Origin: Vibrio gazogenes
GTDB lineage: Bacteria > Pseudomonadota > Gammaproteobacteria > Enterobacterales > Vibrionaceae
Direction of reading: 5' to 3'
Assembly (NCBI RefSeq): GCF_023920225.1
Contig: NZ_CP092588.1
Coordinates: 992,001-1,056,000, forward strand
DNA: 64,000 nucleotides
Numbering within the stretch: position 1 is the first letter of the stretch; each line of letters opens with the position of its first letter. A program made the translations under genes and the position numbers. The notes under the pieces were generated by a model. It was not told the origin of the DNA. It did no database searches and saw only the letters and a program-made list of their open reading frames with translations. Positions 1-8,876 of the stretch are shown here, one piece after another.

Positions 1-156
1 ACTGCCCGACATTGCTATTTTTTCACCCTGAAAATCAGGAAACAGCTGCAATAGTCTCGGCCAACCGACCAACACCTCAGCACGGTCAATGAGCTGACGC
101 GCAGCCAGCGTGAGCATGTCATCTTTACCGGGGCCGAGACCAACCACATAAATCAT
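1..156 (-). CDS. cbiE: Cobalt-precorrin-7 (C5)-methyltransferase CbiE, N-terminal part
   Basis: Only the first 52 codons lie in the window; the gene continues past the left edge. The start (MIYVVGLGPGKDDMLTL) carries the glycine-rich VVGLGPG motif of the SAM-dependent tetrapyrrole methylase fold, followed by a segment like CbiE (AEVLVGWPRLLQLFPDFQGE). CbiE methylates C5 of the corrin ring, and in some organisms is fused to CbiT for the C15 step. The ATG overlaps the stop codon of cbiD by four bases (ATGA), indicating translational coupling in one operon. Family assignment rests on a short segment; other Cbi methylases share the GPG motif, but the VLVG..RLL..F..F.G pattern favours CbiE. Confidence 0.8.
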   Translation of the reverse strand, partial: MIYVVGLGPGKDDMLTLAARQLIDRAEVLVGWPRLLQLFPDFQGEKIAMSGS

Positions 157-1289
157 TGGTAATCCTCCAAAATTGTGTCAATCGGACGATGACAGCCTAA
201 GATCTGATTGTCATAAGAAAACAGCACTACATCGCAACAAAACGGGTGACTGGCATAACGCAGCATGTCCGCAACCCGTGTACAGATCCGCTGCGCCAGC
301 GCGGTATAAACGGCCTGATAGCCATGCTGTTCAATCAGTACCAGTGCTTCTTCTGTGGTCAGGCAAGCATAAACTTGTTGCAGCAATGCATTCGGTGCCC
401 CCAGCAATGCCAAATGGGTAACCAGCGTTTCCAGACGCGCATCGGCAACATGCGAATGGGTATGAAAAACCCCGGCAGCAATCTTAATCAGCTTGCCGAT
501 ATGCCCGACTAATAGAACCTGCTCGAACTCAAGACGACAGGCCTCTTGCAACATGTAGCCGACAAAATTACTCATGGTGACGACCATCTCGTGATTCAGA
601 TGCAACTGTTGACGCACAAACCGTTCGCCATGGTTGCCCGGGACGAGAATGACCCGGCGGTGACCTTGGGCTTTTTTCTGTTCCAGTTCAATGGCTAACG
701 AGCGTTTCCAGCTCTCTTCAGACATTGGCGTCACAATGCCGGTTGTGCCGATAATCGAAATCCCATTTTCAATGCCCAGCTTGGCATTGTAGGTTTGTTT
801 GGCTCGCTCAATACCTTCCGGTGCGAAAATCTCAACCGTGACGCCTTGGTTCGGCCCGATAACCTCACGCACCGCTTGTTCAATCGTATGGCGCGGGGTT
901 TTATTGATGGCCGCTGCACCGACCGGCAAACCAACGCCCTGACGTGTGACGATGCCGATGCCTTCGCCTCCCGTAATATCAATCGATGTGCCGGAATTGC
1001 GTGTCACCCGGGCAAAAATCAACATGCCATGCGTCGCATCGACATCATCCCCGCCATCTTTGCGAATCGCAGCGACAGCCTGAGACTGCGCGACAGTCGC
1101 AGCTTCAACACTCAGATGCAGTGGAACACCGGACGGTGTCACAATCGAGACTTGATCAATACATTGTTGACGCAGCAGCATCAGTGCCGCGACTTTCGCA
1201 GCCGCAGTCGCACACGAGCCGGTGGTATAGCCTTTGCGATATGCTTTACCGCGATGCCAGACCAGATCCTGAGCCGTCGGTTCAGTCAT
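153..1289 (-). CDS. cbiD: Cobalt-precorrin-5B (C1)-methyltransferase CbiD
   Basis: 378 residues, the usual CbiD length. It opens with the family signature GYTTGSCATAAAKVAA (residues 20-35) and has glycine-rich segments such as GGEGIGIVTRQGVGLPVGAAAIN and VGHIGKLIKIAAGVFHTHS that are typical of CbiD. The enzyme methylates C1 of cobalt-precorrin-5B in the anaerobic (early cobalt insertion) branch of cobalamin synthesis, using SAM in the cytoplasm. It overlaps cbiC upstream and cbiE downstream by four bases each, so the three are one transcription and translation unit under the upstream riboswitch. Confidence 0.96.
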   Translation of the reverse strand: MTEPTAQDLVWHRGKAYRKGYTTGSCATAAAKVAALMLLRQQCIDQVSIVTPSGVPLHLSVEAATVAQSQAVAAIRKDGGDDVDATHGMLIFARVTRNSGTSIDITGGEGIGIVTRQGVGLPVGAAAINKTPRHTIEQAVREVIGPNQGVTVEIFAPEGIERAKQTYNAKLGIENGISIIGTTGIVTPMSEESWKRSLAIELEQKKAQGHRRVILVPGNHGERFVRQQLHLNHEMVVTMSNFVGYMLQEACRLEFEQVLLVGHIGKLIKIAAGVFHTHSHVADARLETLVTHLALLGAPNALLQQVYACLTTEEALVLIEQHGYQAVYTALAQRICTRVADMLRYASHPFCCDVVLFSYDNQILGCHRPIDTILEDYQ

Positions 1290-1966
1290 CGTCCCTCCTG
1301 CATGTCATACAGCACCGCGTTAACAATCGCGGCGGCAACATTACTGCCGCCTTTGCGCCCCAGCGCAGTAATAAAAGGGAAATCACTGTCATACAGGGCT
1401 TGTTTTGATTCAGCCGCACCGACAAACCCCACCGGAACGCCGATGGTGACAGGCCGCTTTGCTCCGGCACTTTGCAATAATTGAAACAGTGCCGTCGGGG
1501 CGTTGCCGAAAACAAACACCGCATCGTCGCTTTCAGCCAACGCCTTTTCTACCGCAACCATCGACCGGGTTTTACCCTGTGCTTTCGCTATCGCAGCGAC
1601 ATCCGGATCGGCAATATAACAGCGCACTTCACAGCCGAATTGACGGAGCAGTGATTTATTCATCCCGGCGAGCACCATGGTGGTGTCGGTATAAAACACA
1701 CACCCAGCCGCAATCTGAGCTTGCAGCCCGGTCAGAACCGTTGGCGAGAATTTTAAGATCTCCAGCCAGTCAAAATCGGCGGTGGTGTGGATCGCCCGGG
1801 TAATGATTTTTTGCTCAAGCGGATGGCGGAAACGATAGGTCGGAAAGTCAGTCTGGATGATTTGATCAATGATCTCGAAACTGGTCGATTCGATTTGCTG
1901 AGGTTGCTGAATAAATGACGGCGCTTGCGGCCCTGTTGTCATGTTTTGATTTTGCTTCGCTTTCAT
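1286..1966 (-). CDS. cbiC: Precorrin-8X / cobalt-precorrin-8 methylmutase
   Basis: 226 residues. It matches CobH/CbiC: the conserved RAIHTTADFDW (His60, equivalent to the catalytic histidine of the family), GVPVGFVGAAESK, and GRKGGSNVAAAIVNA near the C terminus. It moves the C11 methyl group to C12 to make (cobalt-)precorrin-8 into cobyrinate (hydrogenobyrinate in the aerobic route). CbiC is preferred over CobH because CbiD and CbiE lie in the same operon. It is the first gene of the operon and has a long, glutamine-rich N-terminal tail of about 25 residues. An alternative start lies at Met9. The cobalamin riboswitch is about 170 bp upstream. Confidence 0.95.
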   Translation of the reverse strand: MKAKQNQNMTTGPQAPSFIQQPQQIESTSFEIIDQIIQTDFPTYRFRHPLEQKIITRAIHTTADFDWLEILKFSPTVLTGLQAQIAAGCVFYTDTTMVLAGMNKSLLRQFGCEVRCYIADPDVAAIAKAQGKTRSMVAVEKALAESDDAVFVFGNAPTALFQLLQSAGAKRPVTIGVPVGFVGAAESKQALYDSDFPFITALGRKGGSNVAAAIVNAVLYDMQEGR

Positions 1967-2077
1967 ATCCCACCAATCACCTGTTTTACAAAAAAGGTTT
2001 CACTGAGCAAGATTTAACCAGACCGGTTGAACCAAGCTCTGTTTTACTGGTGAATTGCGGGTATAAAGCAACCGCCC

Positions 2078-2278
2078 CCAAATCGACGATTTGGAAACTG
2101 CACCTTACTCGCTTCCCACCGAAGGAGTTACGGAATTGCTTTGACTCGTCTTCTGACTTCGCGTCAACCTTCCTGATCCCTTCCCGTTTGCACAGTGGTT
2201 TAATCAGGTCGTCAGCATTACAGTAGCGGGGGCTGTGGAGGAATTTCACCTCACTTCCGGCCGTCTCCAAGTCACCTC
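2078..2278 (-). promoter_or_regulatory. Cobalamin (B12) riboswitch with downstream hairpin
   Basis: Read on the minus strand, about 2278-2140 contains the conserved cobalamin aptamer parts: a GGTGAAATTCCTCC segment, CAGCCCCCGCTACTGTAA (like the CCCCGCAACTGTAA core), the B12-box-like CCACTG, and GAAGTCAGAAGAC. About 45 bases later a perfect inverted repeat, CCAAATCG-A-CGATTTGG (2078-2094), may be part of the expression platform. It precedes cbiC, so it should repress the cbiC-cbiD-cbiE operon when coenzyme B12 is plentiful. The aptamer call is strong; the role of the hairpin is inferred. Confidence 0.9.
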
Positions 2279-2537
2279 AATATGTTGCGATTCATTCATA
2301 TCAAACGCTTGCAAAGCATCATGTTAAGAGGTGTTGGATAACGGATTCGCATCAAAGCAATGATGTTTATTCGTATCAACACCCTGACATAACAACGCCA
2401 GATTACATTGATAATCATCAATTTATCGTCACATAACCAAAGCAATGCTGATTCCTCAGCAGTCCATCACCTTCCCAAAAAATATTCATTGCTGGCATAT
2501 AACCCCCTTCTGGATCAACGATCTTTTCTGACGGGCA

Positions 2538-2599
2538 GTGTTCAATAAGCGAAGTGTTCAATAAGCGAAATGCTCAATAAACGAATCGTTTAATCAGCG
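2538..2599. repeat. 16-bp tandem repeat, about 3.8 copies, before cobA
   Basis: Two identical units (GTGTTCAATAAGCGAA at 2538-2553 and 2554-2569), a diverged third (ATGCTCAATAAACGAA, 2570-2585) and a partial fourth (TCGTTTAATCAGCG) end about 40 bp before the cobA start. The rest of the 2279-2640 intergenic stretch is AT-rich and shows no gene; it must hold the cobA promoter. A second array with the same 16-bp period lies at 4165-4228. Confidence 0.85.
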
Positions 2600-2640
2600 T
2601 AACGGTCACTCCGACCAATGAATCAACATGAGGTAAGACG

Positions 2641-3426
2641 ATGAAAGGCAAAGTATGGTTGGTAGGTGCCGGTCCGGGCGATCCGACATTGCTGACCGTG
2701 AAAGCACTTTACTGTATCCGTCAGGCAGAAGTGATCGTCTATGACCGTCTGGTCAGCGATGAAATTTTGCAAGAAGCACCACCCCACTGCAAAATGATCA
2801 ATGTCGGTAAGCTGCCTAATTATCACCCGATCCCTCAGGATGATATCAATGACTGTCTGATCCAGTTTGCGTTGCAGGGGCACAATGTGGTGCGGCTGAA
2901 AGGTGGTGATCCTTACGTGTTCGGCCGCGGCGGCGAAGAAGCCGAAGCACTGGCCGCATTCGATATTGCATTTGAAGTGATTCCCGGTATCAGTTCAGCG
3001 ATTGGCGGACTCGCCTATGCAGGAATTCCGGTCACACATCGTGACTGTGCGTCGTCTTTTCATGTAGTCACCGGCCATTTGCAACAGGGGAAAGATCCGC
3101 TCGACTGGACACAGTTTTCCAGACTGGACGGAACGCTGGTGATTCTCATGGGCATGAGCCAAATCAAGCATATCTGTCAACAACTGATGGATGGCGGTAA
3201 ACCGGTCAGTACCCCGGCGGCTGTGGTTCGTTATGCCAGCCGGGACAATCAGCAAGTGGTCACGGGCACTGTTGCCAATATTGCCCAGCGTGTAGAACAA
3301 GCCCAGATCAAATCTCCCGCATTGATTGTCATTGGCGGTGTTGCGGCAAAACATACCACGCTTTCGTTTCAGACAACTTGTCGCCATATCAGTGAGTTAG
3401 AAGCGTTCATGGCGTCATCGTGGTGA
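2641..3426 (+). CDS. cobA: Uroporphyrinogen-III C-methyltransferase (SUMT)
   Basis: 261 residues. The protein has the SUMT signatures LVGAGPGDPTLLTVKAL (residues 7-23), VIVYDRLVS (31-39) and VRLKGGDPYVFGRGGEEAE (84-102), and GVPGISS-like EVIPGISSAIGG. It transfers two methyl groups from SAM to C2 and C7 of uroporphyrinogen III, giving precorrin-2, the branch point to cobalamin and siroheme. It has no CysG-type dehydrogenase/chelatase domain. A GAGGT ribosome-binding site precedes the ATG. It is convergent with the cobC-like gene, whose end lies 13 bp away. Confidence 0.95.
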   Translation: MKGKVWLVGAGPGDPTLLTVKALYCIRQAEVIVYDRLVSDEILQEAPPHCKMINVGKLPNYHPIPQDDINDCLIQFALQGHNVVRLKGGDPYVFGRGGEEAEALAAFDIAFEVIPGISSAIGGLAYAGIPVTHRDCASSFHVVTGHLQQGKDPLDWTQFSRLDGTLVILMGMSQIKHICQQLMDGGKPVSTPAAVVRYASRDNQQVVTGTVANIAQRVEQAQIKSPALIVIGGVAAKHTTLSFQTTCRHISELEAFMASSW

Positions 3427-3439
3427 GAACAATCGACCT

Positions 3440-4048
3440 TCAAACCGTTAACGGACATGCAATATTGTTAACGGTCAGATAAGCCTGCCCCTGATAGCGG
3501 TTGAGGGTGAGATGTGTGACGCTCTGATTCGCAATCGCCAGTCCGGTGTACCAGCGCGGATTCTGCCAGTCCAGCCCCAGCACATGTGCCAGGATAAAAC
3601 GAATCGGACCGCCATGCGTAATAATCAAACTATCATGCTGGCATTGCTCAATCAGGGCCTCCCACGCTTCGGTCACACGTGCTACACCGTGAGCCAATGG
3701 CTCAGCATCCGGCAGGGGCGCATGTGCCGGATCCGCCCAAAACTTTTCTAAGGTCTCCCATTCGTCTTGCAACGCATCGAACGGCACGCCATCAAACCGA
3801 CCAAAATTCTGCTCTTTGAACCGTTCATCCACGGTTAAATGCAGCGCCGGATCCAATGCAGTTAATTGTTCCGCCAGATAGCGACACCGGGTTAAAGGCG
3901 AGGTATAGATGGTCTGAAACTGATAATGGGTCAGTAAAGCACGCGCCATCGTTTGTTGAGTCACTTCATCGACACCGACATCCGTATGCCCGTTCAGTGC
4001 TGGCTTCCCCTCGGTTTTCCCATGTCGCAGCAAATATAAGTGAATCAT
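3440..4048 (-). CDS. cobC: Histidine phosphatase, probable alpha-ribazole phosphatase CobC
   Basis: 202 residues from the chosen start. The N terminus MIHLYLLRHGKTEG has the RHG phosphohistidine motif (His9), and ITHGGPIRFIL carries the second catalytic histidine of the phosphoglycerate mutase-like superfamily. CobC removes phosphate from alpha-ribazole 5'-phosphate in nucleotide-loop assembly; the superfamily has many substrates, so this specific role rests mainly on the neighbouring cob genes. An upstream in-frame start at 4081 exists, but the ATG at 4048 has an AAAGGA site at good spacing and begins right at the conserved fold. Confidence 0.85.
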   Translation of the reverse strand: MIHLYLLRHGKTEGKPALNGHTDVGVDEVTQQTMARALLTHYQFQTIYTSPLTRCRYLAEQLTALDPALHLTVDERFKEQNFGRFDGVPFDALQDEWETLEKFWADPAHAPLPDAEPLAHGVARVTEAWEALIEQCQHDSLIITHGGPIRFILAHVLGLDWQNPRWYTGLAIANQSVTHLTLNRYQGQAYLTVNNIACPLTV

Positions 4049-4164
4049 CTCATGTCCTTTGATATCCGATTCACTCAGCATATCAATTTCTGTAAAAAGC
4101 GCTCAACTATTTTGAGGATGAGCACGCAGAAGCCGAACGATGGCTGCATCATCCGGCAAGCTGT

Positions 4165-4228
4165 GTTGTTTCAAGATACTGTTGTTTCAAGATGCTGTGG
4201 CTTCAGGATACGGTGGTTTCAGGATCCT
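4165..4228. repeat. 16-bp tandem repeat, four copies
   Basis: Four consecutive 16-bp units: GTTGTTTCAAGATACT, GTTGTTTCAAGATGCT, GTGGCTTCAGGATACG, GTGGTTTCAGGATCCT. They lie in the 4049-4492 gap between cobC and the amylase, which otherwise holds no gene I can see and must contain the cobC and amylase promoters. The sequence differs from the 2538-2599 array although the period is the same. Confidence 0.85.
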
Positions 4229-4492
4229 ATGCCCTTTAGCATCGATTCACGCCTCTCATCCCCGAATCAGTGACAGCTCTCACACAATAAACGGTTGATG
4301 CAATTCTACGCCTGTCGAATTCCTCCCCATCATCTGCAGCCGTGGATGAGCTCTCCGCTATGATTTGTTTCTATGATAGGTGTTGTTGATGTGTTGCTGC
4401 GTGAATATGAAAACCCTTGAGTGACACGTTAACGAAACCAAACACATGTTGATGGAACAATGAACACCAATTGGAATGGTTAGGACGAGAAT

Positions 4493-6526
4493 ATGAATCA
4501 CAAACTATTAACCGGAATAATGCTATGCGGCAGCCTGTGGGGGCTATCGCCAGTGTACGCACAGGATGCGCCCAAAACGACTTTTGTTCATTTATTTGAA
4601 TGGCACTGGTCAGATATTGCGACGGAATGTGAAGACTTTTTAGGGCCAAAGGGGTTCGCGGCCGTCCAGATTTCACCACCGCAGAAAAGTATCGACAACG
4701 CGGCGTGGTGGTCTCGCTATCAGCCGATGAGCTATCAGTTCGACAGTCGCAGTGGCAATCGCGAACAGTTCAAAGATATGGTGAGTCGGTGTAAAGCGGC
4801 TGGTGTCGATATCTATCTGGATGCGGTTATCAATCATATGGCAGCGTTAAATCGGAGTTTCCCCGATGTCCCTTACGGCCCCAACGATTTTCATAACTGC
4901 ACGGACAATATTAATTACAACAATCGCTGGCAAGTACAAAACTGTGACTTGGTGGGGCTGAACGACTTAAAAACCGAATCAGACTATGTGCGACAAAAAA
5001 TCGCGGACTATATGAATGATGCCATCAGTATGGGCGTTGCCGGTTTCAGAATTGATGCGGCCAAACATATTCCGGCAGCCGATATTGCTGCGATTAAAAG
5101 TAAACTCAACGGCAATCCATACATCTTTCAGGAAGTCATCGGTGCTGGCGGCGAACCGATCCAACCTTCAGAATATGTTGGCAATGGGGATGTCACGGAA
5201 TTTAACTTTGCTCGCACTCTCGGCAGTAAATTTAAAAACGGTCACATCAATGAGTTAAAAGAATTAAATCACTGGAGCGGCTGGCTCCCCAGCGATGATG
5301 CGGTTGTCTTCGTCACCAATCATGATGATGAACGCACCAATGCCAGTAATGAACTGACCTATAAAGATCAGGGCAATTTATACATGCTCGGCAATGTCTT
5401 CATGCTGGCCTACCCTTACGGCTATCCGAAAATCATGTCCGGTTATCAATTTAACCACAGCGATGATGCACCGCCGGCAACGGGTGTCCATTCAGGCAAT
5501 GCCTGTCGTTTTAATGGTGGCGACTGGATCTGTACCCATCAATGGCGCGGCGTCGCAAACATGGTGGCCTTCCGCAACGAGACCGCATCACAGCAGCAAG
5601 TCACTCACTGGTGGGATAACGGTAGTAATCAAATCGCATTCGGTCGTGGCGGGCTGGGATTCGTCGTGATTAACCGCAGTGATACCGCGGCATTAGACAA
5701 AACCCTGAGCACCGGCATGCCTGAAGGGGACTACTGTGACATTATCTCCGGTAATTTCGATTCGGGTAGTCGGGCGTGCAGCGGCAATATGATTCATGTC
5801 GATAGTCAGGGCAACGCCACATTTCATGTATCTTTACAAAATGCTGCGGCAATTCACGTCGGTGCTAAAATCTCAGGCGGAACCACACCCCAACCAAACG
5901 AGCCGGTTCCTGCAACAGCAGTGAGTGAGCATGCAATCTGCTACTACGATAAAAACACCACTTTTAACCAACCATCTCTGTACTATTGGCATGTCGAGCC
6001 AAGCGATGCATTGGCAGCGACAAGCTGGCCCGGTGTCGCGATGGCGAAAAATGGTGACTTTGCTTGTTTTGAGCCCGCGACCAAGCTGACAACACTGAAT
6101 GTTATTTTCTCGGACCAAGGCGCCTCGCAAACTGCCGATCTCACCACGCAGTCCGGTACTTGTTACTTCAACGGCGACTGGAAGTCACTGCGTGAGTGTG
6201 GTTTTTCACTCAAACCGGGAGAGGGTGGCAATCCGACGGTGCAAAACAACAAAGTGTGTTATGACAACCAGCAAAATTTTGCTCAGCCTTATCTCTATTT
6301 CTGGAATGTCGAGGCCACCGCTCCGGTCAATACCGTCTCATGGCCGGGCGTGGCCATGACCGCGGAAAACAACAGCTATTGCTATGATTTCCATCAGACG
6401 TTGTCTTCACTGAATGTAATTTTCAGTGACAATGGCAGCCGCCAAACCGCTGACCTATCGGCAACACCGCCAAAGCTCTGTTACAAGGACAATCAGTGGC
6501 ATGAGATGAGTGCGTGTAGTTCTTAG
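4493..6526 (+). CDS. Secreted GH13 alpha-amylase with two C-terminal starch-binding repeats
   Basis: 677 residues with a signal peptide (cleavage likely after VYA, residue 23). The catalytic domain shows the four GH13 regions: DAVINH, GFRIDAAKH (nucleophile Asp188), FQEV (acid/base Glu214) and FVTNHDDER (Asp278). It should cleave internal alpha-1,4 bonds of starch outside the cell. After a TTPQPNEPVP linker there are two homologous modules of about 90 residues (from about 481 and about 586), each with C..Y.......PYLYFW, SWPGVAM, LNVIFSD.G..QTADL and a closing C, resembling CBM26 starch-binding modules. Cysteine pairs suggest disulfides. It stands alone, with no malto-oligosaccharide transport genes nearby. 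Confidence 0.96.
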   Translation: MNHKLLTGIMLCGSLWGLSPVYAQDAPKTTFVHLFEWHWSDIATECEDFLGPKGFAAVQISPPQKSIDNAAWWSRYQPMSYQFDSRSGNREQFKDMVSRCKAAGVDIYLDAVINHMAALNRSFPDVPYGPNDFHNCTDNINYNNRWQVQNCDLVGLNDLKTESDYVRQKIADYMNDAISMGVAGFRIDAAKHIPAADIAAIKSKLNGNPYIFQEVIGAGGEPIQPSEYVGNGDVTEFNFARTLGSKFKNGHINELKELNHWSGWLPSDDAVVFVTNHDDERTNASNELTYKDQGNLYMLGNVFMLAYPYGYPKIMSGYQFNHSDDAPPATGVHSGNACRFNGGDWICTHQWRGVANMVAFRNETASQQQVTHWWDNGSNQIAFGRGGLGFVVINRSDTAALDKTLSTGMPEGDYCDIISGNFDSGSRACSGNMIHVDSQGNATFHVSLQNAAAIHVGAKISGGTTPQPNEPVPATAVSEHAICYYDKNTTFNQPSLYYWHVEPSDALAATSWPGVAMAKNGDFACFEPATKLTTLNVIFSDQGASQTADLTTQSGTCYFNGDWKSLRECGFSLKPGEGGNPTVQNNKVCYDNQQNFAQPYLYFWNVEATAPVNTVSWPGVAMTAENNSYCYDFHQTLSSLNVIFSDNGSRQTADLSATPPKLCYKDNQWHEMSACSS

Positions 6527-6625
6527 TAAAAACGTATTCACATCCTTATGGCACGCAACACATTCGCATTAAGGATGCGAATTTTAGTTAGAGAACGATT
6601 TTTATGCGCGTAGTTAGTTGATTTA

Positions 6626-7618
6626 TCAACAACACGCGCTAAAAAATCGTTTTTGAAGCCGAAAATTTTCGACTGCACAAGTTTTAATTTTTTCCCCAGA
6701 TAATCCCCCGAAACCTCTAAGATCCAATGCACCCAGACAAAATATATAAGCACACAACATGGCAAAATAATAACTTCTATATCGATCAAGAGAAGATTTG
6801 CTTGTCCTGAATGGACTAAGCACTGCACCATGAGAACGCTCGTTTCTCATATTAAATAATAATAGTGAAAGTAAGAATTCCATTCTCTTGTTGGGCGTCG
6901 GTAGATTCTTCTCATCTGCAAGATCCAAGCATTTATAGGACGCATCCTTCGCTCTTTGCGTGGCCTTTTTACCGGATAAATAAAGCTTGAGAAAACTTGC
7001 TCCTTTGTTGATCCGCTCAGTCGATATAATACCAGTGGGCTCACCCGAATCATCTAATGCAAATCGCTTAATAAATTCATCATAAAATTGAGTACCAAGA
7101 CAATAGCTGGCACGATCGGTTAATTGCTTACTATTACCATCGGCAAGAAAGTGTGCCTCACAAATTCGTTTTACGAGAAAACGACATGTCATGAGCGGAA
7201 TATTTTCACACACCAGATCGATGATCGACTCCCAATCTCCCCTTGCTTGATTAAGAAGTTTCTGAGGCAGGCCTTGAACAATGCCTTTAATTCCTTTCCC
7301 CGAAAAGAAATAACCGCCAGCTTCGTCAATCACTTTAAAGCAATGATCAAACATATAATCTGGTCTGTAAGGGAGGAATTCCAATCCGTCGATTAAGTGA
7401 CCGACACATGTTTGATATATCGGCTCATCACCGTAACCAAGCTGAACGGGAAAAAAAGGAATCAGCCTATTTGCTTTGTTTAGCATCTCTTCAAACTTAC
7501 GCTCAGCTTTAAACTGAACAATTTCAGGGTATTTATTGTGGCAATGAACCCGTTCTTTCTTGAAATCCAAAATCAACCTCAAACAGTAAATAAATGTGGC
7601 ACTTGATGCTGATTTCAT
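6626..7618 (-). CDS. Uncharacterised protein with a possible HEPN-type RNase motif
   Basis: 330 residues, AT-rich compared with the genes to its left, which hints at acquisition. I do not recognise the family. It is mostly helical by composition; no signal peptide is clear. Near residue 270 the sequence LLLFNMRNERSHGAVLSPF contains RNERSH, which fits the R-x4-H pattern of HEPN ribonucleases found in abortive-infection and toxin proteins; a second helix pair before it fits an all-helical fold. This is a motif match only. No partner gene is adjacent on the same strand. The start at 7618 lacks a strong ribosome-binding site, so the N terminus is uncertain. Confidence 0.65.
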   Translation of the reverse strand: MKSASSATFIYCLRLILDFKKERVHCHNKYPEIVQFKAERKFEEMLNKANRLIPFFPVQLGYGDEPIYQTCVGHLIDGLEFLPYRPDYMFDHCFKVIDEAGGYFFSGKGIKGIVQGLPQKLLNQARGDWESIIDLVCENIPLMTCRFLVKRICEAHFLADGNSKQLTDRASYCLGTQFYDEFIKRFALDDSGEPTGIISTERINKGASFLKLYLSGKKATQRAKDASYKCLDLADEKNLPTPNKRMEFLLSLLLFNMRNERSHGAVLSPFRTSKSSLDRYRSYYFAMLCAYIFCLGALDLRGFGGLSGEKIKTCAVENFRLQKRFFSACC

Positions 7619-7797
7619 CTGTGCTACCCATTAACTAAAAAACACCTATTCTGAACCCAAGAATATAGCGCCCAATGAACGATTGAGTTTAACAACAAAA
7701 ACCGACGTAGTCCTTATTACATACCTTCGTTAAATACTAAATATGGCCTGTATTTGTGCTTTTGCTCTGGAAACTTCTGTTTAGGCTTCTGCGCAGA

Positions 7798-7880
7798 TAA
7801 TCAGGGTCGGATTGACTCACCCTTGCATATTGGTAAGAGTTACTGGCGCACAGGATGCTGATGCTACGGGAAAACGCGAC
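7798..7880 (+). repeat. Decayed fragment of the B element
   Basis: TAATCAGGGTCGGATTGA (7798-7815) is identical to part of the B element at about 39640, and TACTGGCGCACAGGATGCTGATGCTAC (7841-7867) matches the element's 3' part (CTGGCGCACAGAACACCGATGCTAC at about 13021). The roughly 250 bp between these parts in full copies is missing, so this is an internally deleted relic. Confidence 0.6.
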
Positions 7881-8074
7881 GAATTTCTTGCTTTATCTTT
7901 TTGTAAGTTGTGGTGAAAGCGGGTGATACAAAGGTAAGCGAATCATTCAGGAAGAACGAGCGCAAATTCGTACTGGTCTTGACATGGCAATGCTGTCTGC
8001 GTTGCAGTCCAACCCCGTAATTAAAACGACTTATCAGCATCATCCTGAAATTCATCAAGAGCGAGTCCGGAGAA

Positions 8075-8093
8075 GGCTACGCTTTTGGTAGCC
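8075..8093 (-). terminator. Hairpin after the LysE-family gene
   Basis: Perfect 6-bp stem GGCTAC-GCTTTTG-GTAGCC, extended by CCGG/CCGG pairing outside an internal loop. It follows the stop codon of the minus-strand LysE-family gene. There is no T-run, so a role in termination, or as part of a cassette attC stem, is only possible. Confidence 0.4.
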
Positions 8094-8114
8094 GGAACCT
8101 ATTTAATTGGCTTG

Positions 8115-8738
8115 TTAAGCATGGTTACTGGAAACGAGAGCTGCACCAAACCCAACAAAGACCCCGCCAGTAATACGGTTAAACCATACTAAAGTTTTCT
8201 TTCTCTCCAGGTACTTTCTCAATTTAGAGGCCAATACAACATATGTGGCTAGAAACAAGAATGAACATACGGCGAATGTACCGGCCAATAAAGCAAATTG
8301 TGAGAAAACGGGTTGATCTAGATTGATAAATTGAGGAAATAAAGCCGTATAAAAGGCGATAGCTTTGGGATTACTGATACCTACAAGATAGGACTCGCTA
8401 AATATTTTTAAACGACTGGGGGCTGTAATGACTAATTTTTCAGTATGTTCCGTATGAGATAGAGGTTTAGAGCACCATGCCTTTACACCTAAATAAATCA
8501 GATACAAGCCACCTATAACTTTTATAGCAGTGTACAACAACGGAGACGCTAGAATTACGGCGCCTAAACCTACCGCCGACACTGAGGCCAAAGTGAGCAT
8601 TGCTACAACATTGCCGACAACACCTATAAGTGCTTTTGAAAATCCATATTTTGCGCCATTTTTAATAGACAAAAATATCGCAGGTCCGGGGCTAGCTGTC
8701 GCTACAATACATATACCTAAATATATAAAATAGTCCAT
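8115..8738 (-). CDS. LysE/RhtB-family amino acid exporter
   Basis: 207 residues with five to six hydrophobic segments. The N-terminal IVATASPGPAIFLSIKNGAKYGFSKALIG is the RhtB/LysE signature (PGP near residue 18), and GISNPKAIAFYTALFPQF is the conserved central segment. Members export homoserine, threonine, leucine or similar small amino acids across the inner membrane; the substrate here cannot be told. The stop codon lies inside TTAACAAGCCAATT, a sequence repeated at the end of the neighbouring cassette, and the gene has the same orientation as the other cassette-like genes. AT-rich. Confidence 0.9.
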   Translation of the reverse strand: MDYFIYLGICIVATASPGPAIFLSIKNGAKYGFSKALIGVVGNVVAMLTLASVSAVGLGAVILASPLLYTAIKVIGGLYLIYLGVKAWCSKPLSHTEHTEKLVITAPSRLKIFSESYLVGISNPKAIAFYTALFPQFINLDQPVFSQFALLAGTFAVCSFLFLATYVVLASKLRKYLERKKTLVWFNRITGGVFVGFGAALVSSNHA

Positions 8739-8768
8739 TAATTTATACTACGTATATATGTAATTAAA

Positions 8769-8876
8769 GCATAACGTTCCGTTTGATTGTGTACACCAAT
8801 AAAATTAAAGTGTTTGTGTAACGCTAAACAGCAACCGCCAACGATAAACCACTTCAATTAAATTGGCTTGTTATGA
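8769..8876 (-). other. attC-like recombination site (integron cassette)
   Basis: On the minus strand it starts at CATAACAAGCC and ends at GGAACGTTATGC, with complementary arms CCAATTTAATTGAAGTG and CACTTTAATTTTATTGG around a loop containing GGCGGTTGCTGTTT, similar to Vibrio cholerae repeat (VCR) loops. It overlaps the stop codon of the DUF1456 gene, as is common for cassettes. The core sites only loosely fit RYYYAAC/GTTRRRY. Confidence 0.55.

Larger units (their letters stand above)
7619..8114. other. Non-coding stretch with decayed repeat
   Basis: No convincing gene. An AT-rich leader lies upstream of the 330-residue gene, then a decayed B-element fragment (7798-7880) and a hairpin (8075-8093). 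A 64-codon reading frame on minus (7864-8058) has no ribosome-binding site or recognisable features and is not called. Confidence 0.5.

Noticed and set aside
795..1484. Plus-strand 229-codon frame over cbiD/cbiC
   Set aside because: Antisense shadow of well-supported cob genes, with no family match.
1986..2270. Minus-strand 94-codon frame upstream of cbiC
   Set aside because: It runs through the cobalamin riboswitch aptamer, whose conserved bases explain the sequence.
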